64,000 bases of DNA from an uncultured Christensenellaceae bacterium (GTDB taxonomy: Bacteria > Bacillota > Clostridia > Christensenellales > CAG-314), in contig CAJUNH010000003.1 in assembly GCA_910587795.1 (NCBI GenBank), positions 62,001-126,000 of the forward strand, in the 5' to 3' direction. Shown piece after piece: positions 1 through 9,282 of the stretch. The notes beneath the pieces were generated by a model. It did not search any database, had not been told where the DNA came from, and saw nothing but the letters and a program-made list of their open reading frames with translations. Numbering within the stretch: the first letter of the stretch is position 1; each line of letters starts with the position of its first letter. Both the position numbers and the translations under genes were made by a program.

Positions 1-1834
1 GTTCGCCGCGTTTTTTGTCGGCGGTAGCGATATAACGTTCTATTTCCTCGTCGCCGCTTAGTACGTTAACGCCGTCGCCGAAATAAGCATCGTACAGAGT
101 GCCGTTGGATATACCCGTATAGTCTACCGAAATAATGGAATTTACAAATTCCTTAAACGTACCGTCGCTTGCCAACTGCTTTTCGGGGATATCGTTTGCA
201 AGTTTTTGCCACAGTTCCGTATCGCCCTTTACCGAGCACGCCTTACACGCCTCTATAAGATTGTTTAACAGATCTTTTGCCAAAGCAAAGTCCAAAGCGC
301 TGTTTTTTGCAATTACGGGACGGTCTGTTATTTTATAGCTGTCCGCAACGCGCATGGGCAGCGCCGAAGGACTGATTTCCAAACTGCCCGACGAATAAGT
401 AAAGTAATCGGCATAGAAGTCTGCAACCTCTTTCATAAAAGGTATCAAACGGCTTTTTAAAAACTTTGTGTTTTGGCTTATTTTTGCATACTTGTAGTAA
501 AAGTTTGCAATCCAAGCTCCGCAGCCGGTAAAGTGTATTGCAAATAAATCCACACTGCCGAGCCTTCCCGTATTAGGCGCCGCAATAGTAGGCACCACGA
601 TACCGCGGCAACCGAATATACGCTGCGCGTTATTGCGGTAATCGCCGATATTTTTTTCAAAATAATCGAAGGTTTTTTCCAGATTTGCAAACATATTGCC
701 TTGCAATGTGTGCAGATATGTGGTTTGCAGCTCGCCGGAAGCGCATTTAAAGGCTCTGTAAGGCTTGTAACAGCCGTTCCACAACCCAACGGGAGAAAGC
801 AGGTTTCCGTCGTCCGCCGTGCCTGCAACCATTAAATAGCGCGAAAACTTATATATCTTTTCCGCCAACTGCGGTGGCATTTTCGTACTGTCGGCTTCCA
901 GCAGCAAGTCCTCGATATTATTGTCGCTGCCCGCACCCAGTTTTACGTTTACGGAATTGTACAGTTTGGAATGTAACGCCGCGTGTGCTTTAAGCAGCTT
1001 GTCATAGCCGTCCTTAACTGCGGTAAGCTGAGTTTTAAGATTATTCCATTCGCGCTCGCGCGAGCCGTTTACAAACGTTTTTACAAGCACGTAAACAGAC
1101 TGCGCGTTGGTAATTTCCACGTAGTCTTTTTCCGGACGGACGCTGCCGCCCAAAACGGTCAATTTAGCCGTTACGCCGTAGTCGGTGCCGTTATCCTCGT
1201 TGCGCGCGGCAAAGCACATAAACTGTTTGTCGTACTTTACGGTTACGCCCTCGGGCATATTGCAGGAGCCTTCGTACGTACGCGCGTTTACGCGGTGCGA
1301 AAGACTTAACTCCATACGCAAACTGATTGTGCCTCCGCCCTGCTTCGTTATGCGGTAAGCGACTATGTTGTCGGCGCGGGATACAAACAAATCGCGTTTA
1401 TAGGTTGTGCCTAACACGCTGTACGTAACGTTTGCTTCGCCCTTTTCCATATCAAGTGCGCGGGTAAAATCGGTGGTTATTTCGTTTTGGTTAAAGTGCA
1501 TATCCAGTTCGCACATTGGTAAAGGATATTCCGCCTGCGGGTGGAAACTCTTTTGTTCCAGCGCAGTGGGGATAACGCCTTGCGCCGTCATAAACTCGCC
1601 GTTATCGATATATTTGCGCACGTCCTTTATTTTGACCGACACGTCGGGCACGACCGTAGTACGTCCCATCCAGTTTAAAGCCGCGTCGTTAATTAAGATT
1701 TTTTCCTCGGCGGCGCCGCCGTACACGTTTGCGCCGATTTTTCCGTTGCCGACGTAAAGACCTTCGCGCCACTTTTCTCCCCACCATCTTGCGGGAGTAC
1801 AAAACTTTAATACGTTAGAAAATTTATCTGCCAT
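1..1834 (-). CDS. GH95-like glycoside hydrolase, C-terminus cut by window edge
   Basis: Partial gene, 611 codons visible; the C-terminus lies beyond position 1. The ATG at 1834-1832 follows an AAGGTGG ribosome binding site. The N-terminus (GNGKIGANVYGG, then EKILINDAALNWMG at about residues 28-56) matches the opening beta-sandwich of GH95 alpha-L-fucosidases and alpha-L-galactosidases. The (alpha/alpha)6 part follows, with an LWNGCYKPY stretch and an ISPSALP stretch where GH95 has SPSxSPEN. No signal peptide is seen, so it probably acts in the cytoplasm. From family knowledge, GH95 uses a Glu in the SPEN segment and two Asn before NYW; both look replaced here (LPMRV, and an ELQTTY stretch without NxN). 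It may be a divergent member with another substrate. Family placement is fairly sure, substrate is not. Confidence 0.7.
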   Translation of the reverse strand, partial: MADKFSNVLKFCTPARWWGEKWREGLYVGNGKIGANVYGGAAEEKILINDAALNWMGRTTVVPDVSVKIKDVRKYIDNGEFMTAQGVIPTALEQKSFHPQAEYPLPMCELDMHFNQNEITTDFTRALDMEKGEANVTYSVLGTTYKRDLFVSRADNIVAYRITKQGGGTISLRMELSLSHRVNARTYEGSCNMPEGVTVKYDKQFMCFAARNEDNGTDYGVTAKLTVLGGSVRPEKDYVEITNAQSVYVLVKTFVNGSREREWNNLKTQLTAVKDGYDKLLKAHAALHSKLYNSVNVKLGAGSDNNIEDLLLEADSTKMPPQLAEKIYKFSRYLMVAGTADDGNLLSPVGLWNGCYKPYRAFKCASGELQTTYLHTLQGNMFANLEKTFDYFEKNIGDYRNNAQRIFGCRGIVVPTIAAPNTGRLGSVDLFAIHFTGCGAWIANFYYKYAKISQNTKFLKSRLIPFMKEVADFYADYFTYSSGSLEISPSALPMRVADSYKITDRPVIAKNSALDFALAKDLLNNLIEACKACSVKGDTELWQKLANDIPEKQLASDGTFKEFVNSIISVDYTGISNGTLYDAYFGDGVNVLSGDEEIERYIATADKKRGE

Positions 1835-2325
1835 ATTTCCACCTTTTTGTTATTGTATTATTGCCCATTATGCTATCCTAATTGGACTTACCCGAATAAA
1901 CCGCGCAAACGCAGCTTTAAACAGAAACAGCCGAATCTCGCCTTTATTGCCGGCTTTTGACAGTAAACGCTGATTTCGCGCTGCGTTTTGCCGTTTATCC
2001 GTATCGCCGCAATTGTCGGATTTTCTTTACGCTTTGCAAATTTTACCGCAAACGACATTAAAAAAAATCTACAATGCCAATTTAGCCCGCATAAATGGGC
2101 ATAAATCTATACATTGTAGATTATAGCAAAATTTTTTAGTAATGTCTATATTCTTTACCGCTTTAAAGACAAAATTTACGCAATTATTTTTTAAAAAGTT
2201 TACCTTAACGTTTAAAACGCTTAACTCACTGTAAAGTAAACCCCAAAAGACAAATACAAAAAAGTTACTTTCGGGATCCGTTTCACTATTATATAACGGC
2301 AAATTTTTCTTTACTGCGCCGGCTA
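1835..2325. other. Intergenic region between GH95-like gene and pepE-like gene
   Basis: About 490 bases without a convincing gene. It must hold the promoter of the GH95-like gene on the minus strand and contains the terminator of the pepE-like gene (2060-2122). A 77-codon minus-strand frame at 2069-2302 overlaps that terminator, has no ribosome binding site and resembles nothing known, so it is not called. Confidence 0.5.
2060..2122 (-). terminator. Rho-independent terminator after pepE-like gene
   Basis: An 11-bp inverted repeat (AATCTACAATG at 2066-2076, CATTGTAGATT at 2112-2122) encloses a nested GCCC/GGGC pair. Read on the minus strand it ends in a run of about eight U. It lies about 200 bases downstream of the pepE-like stop. 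Confidence 0.65.
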
Positions 2326-2985
2326 TTATTTTATCCCGCCGACTTTATTGACTTGCCCCATTACTGTTATCGTTCCGTTTTGAACGACAAGCCCTCCTTC
2401 GTGCCGCATTTGATAAACGGGCAGCCCCAATTGCTTAACCGCCCTGTCGGTACATTCGTTTTGCAAATCCGTCGCAAGATAATGCACTTCCAAATCAAAC
2501 CCTCGTACCATACCCAGTCCGCGGCATATTTCGTAACTTTCGTAATCCTCGTCGGGAGTAATATGATAAAGTTCAAGCTGCAGCATTGCTCCCGCCGACG
2601 CGCCCATAACAACGCCGTTAAAATCGCGCACGGCGTCGGTAATGCCCAGTTCCTCCATCCGCCTAATTGCTTTTTCCGGCATACCGCCGGTAAAAAACAG
2701 CAAAGAAGCGTTTTGTATTTGCTTAGCGTGATCTTTATCGTCGTAACAGTTAAGCCAGTTTATGTCGCTTTCGGCATAGCCGTATTCTAAAAATGGCTTT
2801 AAGATATTATCGTATTTTTCGCCGTGCTTACCGTACACAGACTGCCAGCTAGCGTTATCCCAAGCCTGACTTTCGCGGAATGCGAGCGGAATAATAAGCA
2901 CGCGTTTGTCCGTTACGATGTTTTGCAAATACGGACGCGCCCATTCGCCGTCAAAGTTATAGTAATTAAGTAATACGTTTATCAT
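2326..2985 (-). CDS. Peptidase E-like (S51) / class I glutamine amidotransferase-fold protein
   Basis: 219 residues, the usual size for peptidase E (family S51, which cleaves Asp-Xaa dipeptides). A GASAGA nucleophile elbow places the probable catalytic Ser at residue 130, and TGG at 99-101 matches the FTGG strand-turn of the family. No signal peptide, so a cytoplasmic enzyme. It lies 27 bases downstream of the flavodoxin-fold oxidoreductase gene and is probably co-transcribed with it. Many Firmicutes proteins of this type are annotated only as 'Type 1 glutamine amidotransferase-like domain', and the dipeptidase activity is inferred from the family, not shown. Confidence 0.8.
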   Translation of the reverse strand: MINVLLNYYNFDGEWARPYLQNIVTDKRVLIIPLAFRESQAWDNASWQSVYGKHGEKYDNILKPFLEYGYAESDINWLNCYDDKDHAKQIQNASLLFFTGGMPEKAIRRMEELGITDAVRDFNGVVMGASAGAMLQLELYHITPDEDYESYEICRGLGMVRGFDLEVHYLATDLQNECTDRAVKQLGLPVYQMRHEGGLVVQNGTITVMGQVNKVGGIK

Positions 2986-3012
2986 TTTATCACCGTACTG
3001 ATTTTTGGTTAT

Positions 3013-3618
3013 TTAAAGGCAATCCGCAATATTGTCCGCCAAAACTTTTGCTTTTTGCACCGCTTCGGCAACCAGTCCGTCTACGTTATTTACGTCTACG
3101 TCCAAACCGTATGCAGACACCGTATCAAAACCGCCGATACCGAAAAATTTTGTCAGCGCAAACAAATACGGCGAGGCCTGCTCCATAACGGAACCGTCTT
3201 CTATTTGCATCCCGCGCGTTGTAATATACGCCATTTTTTTCGCCGAACACAGACCTTTGCAGCCTTCTTCGGTGCATTTAAACGTAAAGCCCGATACAGA
3301 TACGTGTTCAAAATAAGTTTTAAGTTTGGCAGGAATACCCATATCCCAAAACGGCGCGGCAACGACTATTATGTCCGCCGCGGCAAATTGTTTGGCAAGG
3401 TCGAACGTCGGATCGTCCAAACGGTTTTGAGCCAAAAGATTTTCGCGGCGTTCGTATTCCTTTTTGCCCAACGGCAGAATATATGTCTTATCCAAAACAA
3501 CTGTCTGCAAATCAAATTTGCATTTGCAGGACAACTCCGCAAAAAATGCATCGGCAATAATTTTTGTGCGGGATTGCTCTCCGCGTATACAGCCGTCGAT
3601 AAATAATATTTTTTTCAT
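3013..3618 (-). CDS. NAD(P)H-dependent flavodoxin-fold oxidoreductase
   Basis: 201 residues from an ATG at 3618 preceded by CAGGAGAAG; a start 27 bases upstream lacks a ribosome binding site. The sequence fits the flavodoxin-like NAD(P)H dehydrogenase/azoreductase family: MKKILFIDGCIRG with an SRT phosphate-binding segment at the N-terminus, a strand with VVAAPFWDMGIPAKLKTYFE near residue 95, and ITTRG near residue 137. Such proteins bind FMN and reduce quinones, azo compounds or nitroaromatics with NAD(P)H. Substrate cannot be read from sequence. The gene is 87 bases after the nucleoside phosphorylase stop and could share its transcript. Confidence 0.8.
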   Translation of the reverse strand: MKKILFIDGCIRGEQSRTKIIADAFFAELSCKCKFDLQTVVLDKTYILPLGKKEYERRENLLAQNRLDDPTFDLAKQFAAADIIVVAAPFWDMGIPAKLKTYFEHVSVSGFTFKCTEEGCKGLCSAKKMAYITTRGMQIEDGSVMEQASPYLFALTKFFGIGGFDTVSAYGLDVDVNNVDGLVAEAVQKAKVLADNIADCL

Positions 3619-3705
3619 TATTCTTCTCCTGTCAATACAAATCAACCCAACCCAAAAATTCGGCTTACCGCATTACTAAACCTTTAAAATAGACTTACAT
3701 AGGTT

Positions 3706-5019
3706 TTAATAAATCTCCGTACCGTCGCGCCCGACGTAGGCATAAGCTATTTTGTGCGGCGCAGGTTTGTCTGCGCCTATTTCTATTGCGCCTTTAATCA
3801 GCTCAACCGCTTCGTCCAGTCCTTTTTGACGGTGATACACTTCGCAGAGAACGTCGCCCTTACTCAAACGGCTGCCTATTGCAACTTTCATAACAACGCC
3901 TACGCCAAAGTCGATAACGTCGCTCTTTTGCATACGTCCGCCGCCCAGATGCGTTACAGCCCGTCCTATATCCGCCGCAGTCATACCGACGACATAGCCG
4001 TCTTTATCTGCGGTAACGACGGTCTTAGCGCCCAAATCAAATTTCGACGGGTCTAATATGTAGCTTTTATCGCCGTGCTGAGCCTCTACCATTTCCGCAA
4101 ATTTAGCCAGCGCCTTTCCGCTTGAAATAGCTTCGTCAAACGCAGCTTCCGCGCTTTTTAACGTATACTTGCCCGTTAAAGCAAGTAAGCGCAGGGCAAC
4201 CTCGCGAATTTCGTAATACAGACGGTTTTTTGCCCCTTTAAGCACTTCCGCAATGCCGATAATTTCCAAACTGTTACCAACGTGGTCGCTTAAAGGCTGC
4301 TGCATATCCGTAATCAACGCACCTATCTTTTTGCCCGCAAGCAAGCCGATTGTTACCATCTTTTCCGCAAGTTCCAAAGCTTGTTCGGGCGTGGGCATAA
4401 ACGCTCCGCTGCCGTACTTTACGTCCAGCAAAATCGTATCTGCGCCCGAGGCGAGTTTTTTACTCATAATACTGCTGCAAATTAAAGGTATTGCGTTTAC
4501 CGTACCCGTTACGTCGCGCAATGCGTAAATCTTTTTGTCCGCAGGGGCAAGGTTTGCCGTTTGACCGATTACAGCGCAGCCCACGCGTTTTACCACGTCA
4601 AAAAATTCCTGCTCGGACAAAGCGGTATCGAAATGCGGTATACTTTCCAACTTGTCGATAGTACCGCCCGTAAAGCCTAAGCCTCTGCCGCTCATTTTGG
4701 CAACGTACACGCCGCAGCAGGCAAGTATGGGCGCAAGAGCAAGAGTAGTACTGTCCCCTATACCGCCCGTAGAATGTTTGTCTACAACAATTCCGCCCAA
4801 CGCAGACATATCCACTACGTCTCCGCTGTGCAGCATTGCCTGCGTCAAGTCGAACGTCTCGCGGTCGGTCATACCGTTAAGCACTATTGCCATTAACAAT
4901 GCCGACGCCTGATAATCGGCTATTGTGCCGTTAGTAAAGCCTTCTACAAAAAAATTAATTTCCTCGGTAGTAAGCTCCTCTTTAATTTTCTTTTTTTCGA
5001 TAATATCCAATATCGTCAT
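3706..5019 (-). CDS. pdp: Pyrimidine-nucleoside phosphorylase
   Basis: 437 residues, full length for the thymidine/pyrimidine-nucleoside phosphorylase family. It cleaves thymidine, deoxyuridine or uridine with phosphate to base plus (deoxy)ribose-1-phosphate in pyrimidine salvage. The phosphate-binding KHSTGGIGDST lies at residues 81-91, and the family signature SGRGLGFTGGTIDKLE starts at residue 110. A glycine-rich GGGRMQKSD segment follows in the C-terminal domain. Firmicutes members usually accept both uridine and thymidine, hence the symbol pdp rather than deoA; the two cannot be separated by sequence alone. Leading gene of a possible three-gene minus-strand unit with the oxidoreductase and pepE-like genes. 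Confidence 0.93.
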   Translation of the reverse strand: MTILDIIEKKKIKEELTTEEINFFVEGFTNGTIADYQASALLMAIVLNGMTDRETFDLTQAMLHSGDVVDMSALGGIVVDKHSTGGIGDSTTLALAPILACCGVYVAKMSGRGLGFTGGTIDKLESIPHFDTALSEQEFFDVVKRVGCAVIGQTANLAPADKKIYALRDVTGTVNAIPLICSSIMSKKLASGADTILLDVKYGSGAFMPTPEQALELAEKMVTIGLLAGKKIGALITDMQQPLSDHVGNSLEIIGIAEVLKGAKNRLYYEIREVALRLLALTGKYTLKSAEAAFDEAISSGKALAKFAEMVEAQHGDKSYILDPSKFDLGAKTVVTADKDGYVVGMTAADIGRAVTHLGGGRMQKSDVIDFGVGVVMKVAIGSRLSKGDVLCEVYHRQKGLDEAVELIKGAIEIGADKPAPHKIAYAYVGRDGTEIY

Positions 5020-5259
5020 TATACACCTCTAAACAATAATTATATTTTTACTTTATGTTAATTTTGCAGCTATACAAATAATATTTTTTAAATCTTTTAA
5101 TTTTATGCCGTGTATAAAACCCGATGTAAACAGTTACGATCATTTACTGCTTTTATTAATATGCTTTTTAAAAACAACAGATAAACATATGTTAATACAC
5201 GCATAGAATATACGCAATTTTACAATCGATGTATCTGCCTGCTTCGTTATGAAGCCCCT

Positions 5260-7311
5260 TTACTTCAAATCATACGTTACAGGAATCCGTACTCCGTCAG
5301 TATTGTAAGACCATTTCCAATAATTGCCGTTTGGATTATCGGCAACTGCAAGATTACTAGTGTAGATTTTTGCAGAAAGCAATTCATCGTTAGCACCGTA
5401 TTGCAGTAATACGTTATCTGCAAATTGCGTCCACTGACTGTACGTACCTTCAAACAGTACGTTTTTTAAATTTGTACTATTCCTAAATATTTGACCGTGA
5501 ACATTAATTAAATTTAACGGCCATACAACAGTTTCCGCTTGCGTATACCCAAAGGCATTCTGCCCGATTGATGTTAACGATGAAGGCAAAACCAACGGCT
5601 GACTATTTAGCGGACAGTACCAAAAGGCACCTTGTCCTATATGTTCCAAACCATCAGGAAGCGACACGTAATTAAGATTGCAAAACGCAAATGCGCTGTT
5701 GCCTATCTTTTTAAGCGTAGACGGAAGCCGTACGTCTGTAATATATTTTGCGCCTTCAAAAGTGTCGTTTTTAATTTCAGTTATACCTTCGGGGATTATC
5801 ACTTCCGTTACAGGAGTTAATGAATCGCCTAAATACCAGCGTTGACTGTGATACATAGGATTATCACTTCCGCAAAACTCTACCTGTAACCAATCCGTTA
5901 AGTCGCCGTTATAATGTATATCGTTACAATATATTTCCCAAAACACGTTCGTTCCTATCTTTAATACATTTGTATTTAAATATAATTTTTTTACAATACA
6001 TCCGTAAAAAGGGCTGTTTTCACTCGTATAGTATTTATCAAATTGCGGAACAAGCCAACGCATTGTTTTTATTTGACAATTTTGAAATACGCCCGATTCT
6101 ATCTCGGTTGTGTATTCCGGCACAACCAACTCGTCCGCATCCGCACCCGCTTTAAAACCGTTTATTTTAAAAGTTGCAGAAGTCGATTCAAAATCTAAAT
6201 TATCCACGCGCTCGTCAACACGGAACTTTGCCGTACAAAGTACAGTATTAGGCGGCATTTCAAACGTATAAGTCAAATCCGTACTTACGATTTCATCGTC
6301 CTTATAAAAACCTTCAAAAATATACCCTAACGGCTTACTCTTAACAGTAATTGTTACGCTTTGCCCCTCTGCATAAACACCCGAACTTTGCAAAATATCC
6401 TCGCACTCCACATCGGCGTCGGGGCAGCCTTGCGTATTGATAATTACGGAATACATAGGTATAATATTTATAACAACTTGATAAAGCTTATCTACGTTAT
6501 TGCGTGTTGACAGTATATAAAATCTATTTAAGCCTTCCTGCAATGTAACAACTTTACTGCGGACGACATTTGTACACTCTATGTCGGTACACACAATATA
6601 CGATACGCCCGCGCCCGCAACAATTTCCGCGTTAAAGTCAAAAGTATTATCTGCGTTCTGCAAATACTCGCCCGAAATTATGCCGTTTTCGTTATTAAGC
6701 GTTTTAAAAGTAAGCGTTTCGCCCGACTGAGACTCTACTACGTTTACCTTGCATACGGCTTGCTTATCGCAGTATGCCGCAACAATAAAAGTAGTGCCTG
6801 CGCCGACTCCCTTTACAATGCCGTCGTTAACCGTTGCAACTGAACTGTTAAGACTATGCCATGTAACGTTTGTTACAACAATGCTGCCTGTCCACGCGGC
6901 AACGTACAAAAAATGTTCCTGACCTAATTCCAAATCAAGTTCGTCGGGGTCCAAAATAATTCCGGAAGGGTCTTTAGATCCGGTGGATTTAACCACAACG
7001 GTACAAACGGCAACCTTATCCTGAACGACTGCTTTAATGCTGGTTGCTCCCGACGATACGGCTGTAACAACGCCGTCCGTAACGGTAGCTATATTAGTAT
7101 GCGCGCTGCTCCACACCACTTTGGGAATTACGTTTTCCGCGTCTACCGTTGCGCTAAGCACGGTCGTATCACCGACGTTCATTTCCAAATACGTTTCGCT
7201 AAGCGTCACTCCGTAAACTGCAATGCGCTGACATGCCGACAAACCGATTACCGCAGCAGCAACTGCTGCTACCAAAGATATAAATATTATTATTCGTTTT
7301 TTAGCAGTCAT
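5260..7311 (-). CDS. Lipoprotein with two Big2 Ig-like domains and BspA-type leucine-rich repeats
   Basis: 683 residues from the ATG at 7311, which follows GGAGGGC; an upstream in-frame ATG lacks a ribosome binding site. The signal peptide ends in a lipobox LSAC with the lipid-bearing Cys at residue 27. After it come two bacterial Ig-like (Big2) domains, each with an ATV-x-G-x-V turn (about residues 31-115 and 120-195). Then a beta-rich linker of the cadherin-like type, a segment like Listeria-Bacteroides repeats (YIFEGFYKDDEIV), and C-terminal LRR_5 repeats with ITDVRLPSTLKKIGNSAFA-type units. It is exposed on the outer face of the membrane. Adhesion or host-glycan contact is typical of such proteins but unproven here. 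A second LRR_5 lipoprotein lies at 39700-41163. Confidence 0.85.
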   Translation of the reverse strand: MTAKKRIIIFISLVAAVAAAVIGLSACQRIAVYGVTLSETYLEMNVGDTTVLSATVDAENVIPKVVWSSAHTNIATVTDGVVTAVSSGATSIKAVVQDKVAVCTVVVKSTGSKDPSGIILDPDELDLELGQEHFLYVAAWTGSIVVTNVTWHSLNSSVATVNDGIVKGVGAGTTFIVAAYCDKQAVCKVNVVESQSGETLTFKTLNNENGIISGEYLQNADNTFDFNAEIVAGAGVSYIVCTDIECTNVVRSKVVTLQEGLNRFYILSTRNNVDKLYQVVINIIPMYSVIINTQGCPDADVECEDILQSSGVYAEGQSVTITVKSKPLGYIFEGFYKDDEIVSTDLTYTFEMPPNTVLCTAKFRVDERVDNLDFESTSATFKINGFKAGADADELVVPEYTTEIESGVFQNCQIKTMRWLVPQFDKYYTSENSPFYGCIVKKLYLNTNVLKIGTNVFWEIYCNDIHYNGDLTDWLQVEFCGSDNPMYHSQRWYLGDSLTPVTEVIIPEGITEIKNDTFEGAKYITDVRLPSTLKKIGNSAFAFCNLNYVSLPDGLEHIGQGAFWYCPLNSQPLVLPSSLTSIGQNAFGYTQAETVVWPLNLINVHGQIFRNSTNLKNVLFEGTYSQWTQFADNVLLQYGANDELLSAKIYTSNLAVADNPNGNYWKWSYNTDGVRIPVTYDLK

Positions 7312-7464
7312 ATTGCCCTCCGTGCTAAAAATATGATTGATTTTACAATCATTTTTGCCTGACTTTGAAAACAACGTTTACCGACGAGATAAAGACTTAT
7401 CGATAAAAGATATGTGCAGCATACTTTAATACAACATTTTATAACAGTAATTTTGTAAAGATAT

Positions 7465-7493
7465 ATTATACATTAAAATTTTAGCCTTTTCAA
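7465..7493 (-). promoter_or_regulatory. Sigma-A promoter of the Ig-like/LRR lipoprotein
   Basis: On the minus strand TTGAAA (7493-7488) and TATAAT (7470-7465) are separated by 17 bases. The expected start is near 7458, giving a leader of about 150 bases. Confidence 0.6.
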
Positions 7494-7504
7494 TACTTTA
7501 CAGC

Positions 7505-7542
7505 AAAAAACCGACGTATTAATTCCGATACGTCGGTTTTTT
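7505..7542 (-). terminator. Rho-independent terminator after CvpA-like gene
   Basis: Arms AACCGACGTA / TACGTCGGTT with flanking A and T runs form a strong 14-bp stem. It lies 40 bases past the stop of the CvpA-like gene and shields the downstream lipoprotein promoter. Confidence 0.85.
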
Positions 7543-7582
7543 ATTTAAAAATTTATTTTTTACCTGTTTATTAGACAATAGT

Positions 7583-8959
7583 TTACGGATTTTGTCCGCC
7601 GTTATCGCCTTCGGCAGAGCCTTCGCTAAGACCGAAGAATTTTTTAAGCATATCCACTTTCTTTTGATCTGCCGTCCCGTCGCGTTCCAAATCCTCTATT
7701 ACGCCCGCGGCAAGGTCGTGATTAACGTCCGTAAGACCTACGGTAAAATCGCTGTTAGCCGAAAGCATAGGCAATATGATATTACTTTCCATAACAAGGT
7801 TTACAATTTCCTTTGCTTCCTGCTCCGCTTGTTCAGCGGTCATTTCGCTAAAATCTTTGTCCTTATACTCTGTTAAACTCGTAATTACCTGACCTTCGTT
7901 TTTAAAGCTTATCGTTGTAAAATCCAATACGGACATATCTACTTCTACGCCGATATCCAAATTGCCCGCCAACGTCTGCACTATGCCGTTTACCGTTTCC
8001 TTGGATTCGTCCGTCATATTTACGCATATATCGTCCAAAGCGTTAAACACGTCGGTAATAGCAGACGTTATATCGCCGTTAAGTCCGCCTTTAAGCTGAT
8101 CGCTCATTTCGTTAAGCTTATTGTTTAGAGAAACAAGTTCCTTAACCATTTTGACCATAGCGTTTATTGCGTCGAGCTGTCCCGTAAGAGTAAGCGTTTT
8201 GCCGTCTTCCGTTTTAACGGAAGCAACCATATTAAACGCCTTATCTCCGCCGATTTTGTTGATGGTTTGAGAAATGCCCGACTGCTTGTAATCGTTAAAC
8301 ACGGTAAACATATCTGCGGACAGTCCGCCGTTTTCCGTTCCGCTGACGCCGTTCTCCGCATTTTCCTCCGTCATAACAATGCTTGCGTTAGTACCGCCGT
8401 TAGACGACTGCTGCAATACGTCGACAGACTCCATAAGGTTGCCCATGTTTACAAGCAATCCGTTAAACACAAAGCACAGTACTACCGCCACAGCTGCGCC
8501 CTGCACCAAACCGATAACGCCGCCGATTAAAGCGTGTTTTTTGCCGCGCGTCCCGTCTTTTTTAATGCGCGCTTTTTTAACAAACAGCTTACAGAGAGGA
8601 TAAATAATAACCCAGCTGATAAATTTAATTACGAAAAACAACGTTAAAAACAACACGACGGTTACAAGCAGACGCACAATTGGCATAAGATTATCGCCAA
8701 GCTGCGCCGCGTCCTCGGGCAGCTGAGATATAATTGCTTGCTCCAACGTTTGCCCGTCCACCGGCATTGAAAGTACTGCGTTCGTAACTACGCCGCGCAG
8801 ACAGAACGCCGCAACAACGCACAAAAGAACTAATACCAAACGCAAAGCAGCTCTGCGCGAACCGCGCAGCATACCAAGCAGCATACCTATTACAAGAGGT
8901 ACTATTATCAGTACCAACATAATATACTCTAACTTTAAATTTTTTAATAAATCTTCCAT
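7583..8959 (-). CDS. CvpA-like membrane protein with long extracytoplasmic tail
   Basis: 458 residues; the start follows GGGAGTT. The first 175 residues carry about four hydrophobic segments (starting near 12, 35, 87 and 147) with a GMLRGSRRA loop and an ALIGGVIGLVQG segment, the layout of CvpA-family (colicin V production) proteins. Residues 180-458 form an acidic, helix-prone domain with no recognised family; it includes LNNKLNEMSDQLKGGLNGD and ends in a Gly/Asn-rich tail. CvpA proteins are usually only 160-180 residues, so the extra domain is unusual. Monocistronic between its own promoter (9181-9209) and a terminator (7505-7542). Function unknown; a role in envelope homeostasis is a guess from the family. 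Confidence 0.6.
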   Translation of the reverse strand: MEDLLKNLKLEYIMLVLIIVPLVIGMLLGMLRGSRRAALRLVLVLLCVVAAFCLRGVVTNAVLSMPVDGQTLEQAIISQLPEDAAQLGDNLMPIVRLLVTVVLFLTLFFVIKFISWVIIYPLCKLFVKKARIKKDGTRGKKHALIGGVIGLVQGAAVAVVLCFVFNGLLVNMGNLMESVDVLQQSSNGGTNASIVMTEENAENGVSGTENGGLSADMFTVFNDYKQSGISQTINKIGGDKAFNMVASVKTEDGKTLTLTGQLDAINAMVKMVKELVSLNNKLNEMSDQLKGGLNGDITSAITDVFNALDDICVNMTDESKETVNGIVQTLAGNLDIGVEVDMSVLDFTTISFKNEGQVITSLTEYKDKDFSEMTAEQAEQEAKEIVNLVMESNIILPMLSANSDFTVGLTDVNHDLAAGVIEDLERDGTADQKKVDMLKKFFGLSEGSAEGDNGGQNP

Positions 8960-9282
8960 AGTTTTTAACTCCCGTTGTCCGCAAAACGAATTAATAGTTT
9001 TAAAAACAACTGTGCAAAAATAAATGTTTACGTATTATTTTTAGTCATTATGCGGCAAATAAACGCTAAAAAGTACTGCTGACGACAAAATACGCACAAT
9101 GCATAATAGTTTCAAATCTTTATAAATTTGTTACGCAGGGCAAATATGGCTTGATTAAAGTATTCCTTAATTACGGCTTAATTATACTTCTTTTTTATAT
9201 AGGTGTCAACAGCAATACTGCTATTTTATCCCCTAAGTTATATTACGTTTTGCTTATTAAAAAATTGCGGCAATTATATGTT
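8960..9282 (-). other. Long leader and promoter region of the CvpA-like gene
   Basis: About 320 bases with no gene. The promoter at 9181-9209 implies a 5' leader of about 215 bases; I could not assign a known structured RNA to it. Confidence 0.5.
9181..9209 (-). promoter_or_regulatory. Sigma-A promoter of CvpA-like gene
   Basis: Minus strand TTGACA (9209-9204), exact 17-base spacer, TATAAT (9186-9181). Both hexamers are perfect consensus. The spacer is nearly the same as that of the endonuclease promoter at 33773-33801. Confidence 0.75.

Noticed and set aside
2069..2302. 77-codon minus-strand frame
   Set aside because: It runs over a rho-independent terminator, lacks a ribosome binding site and has no recognisable family.
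3055..3606. 183-codon plus-strand frame antisense to the oxidoreductase gene
   Set aside because: Shadow of the minus-strand flavodoxin-fold gene; its composition is Arg/Cys/Phe-rich noise.
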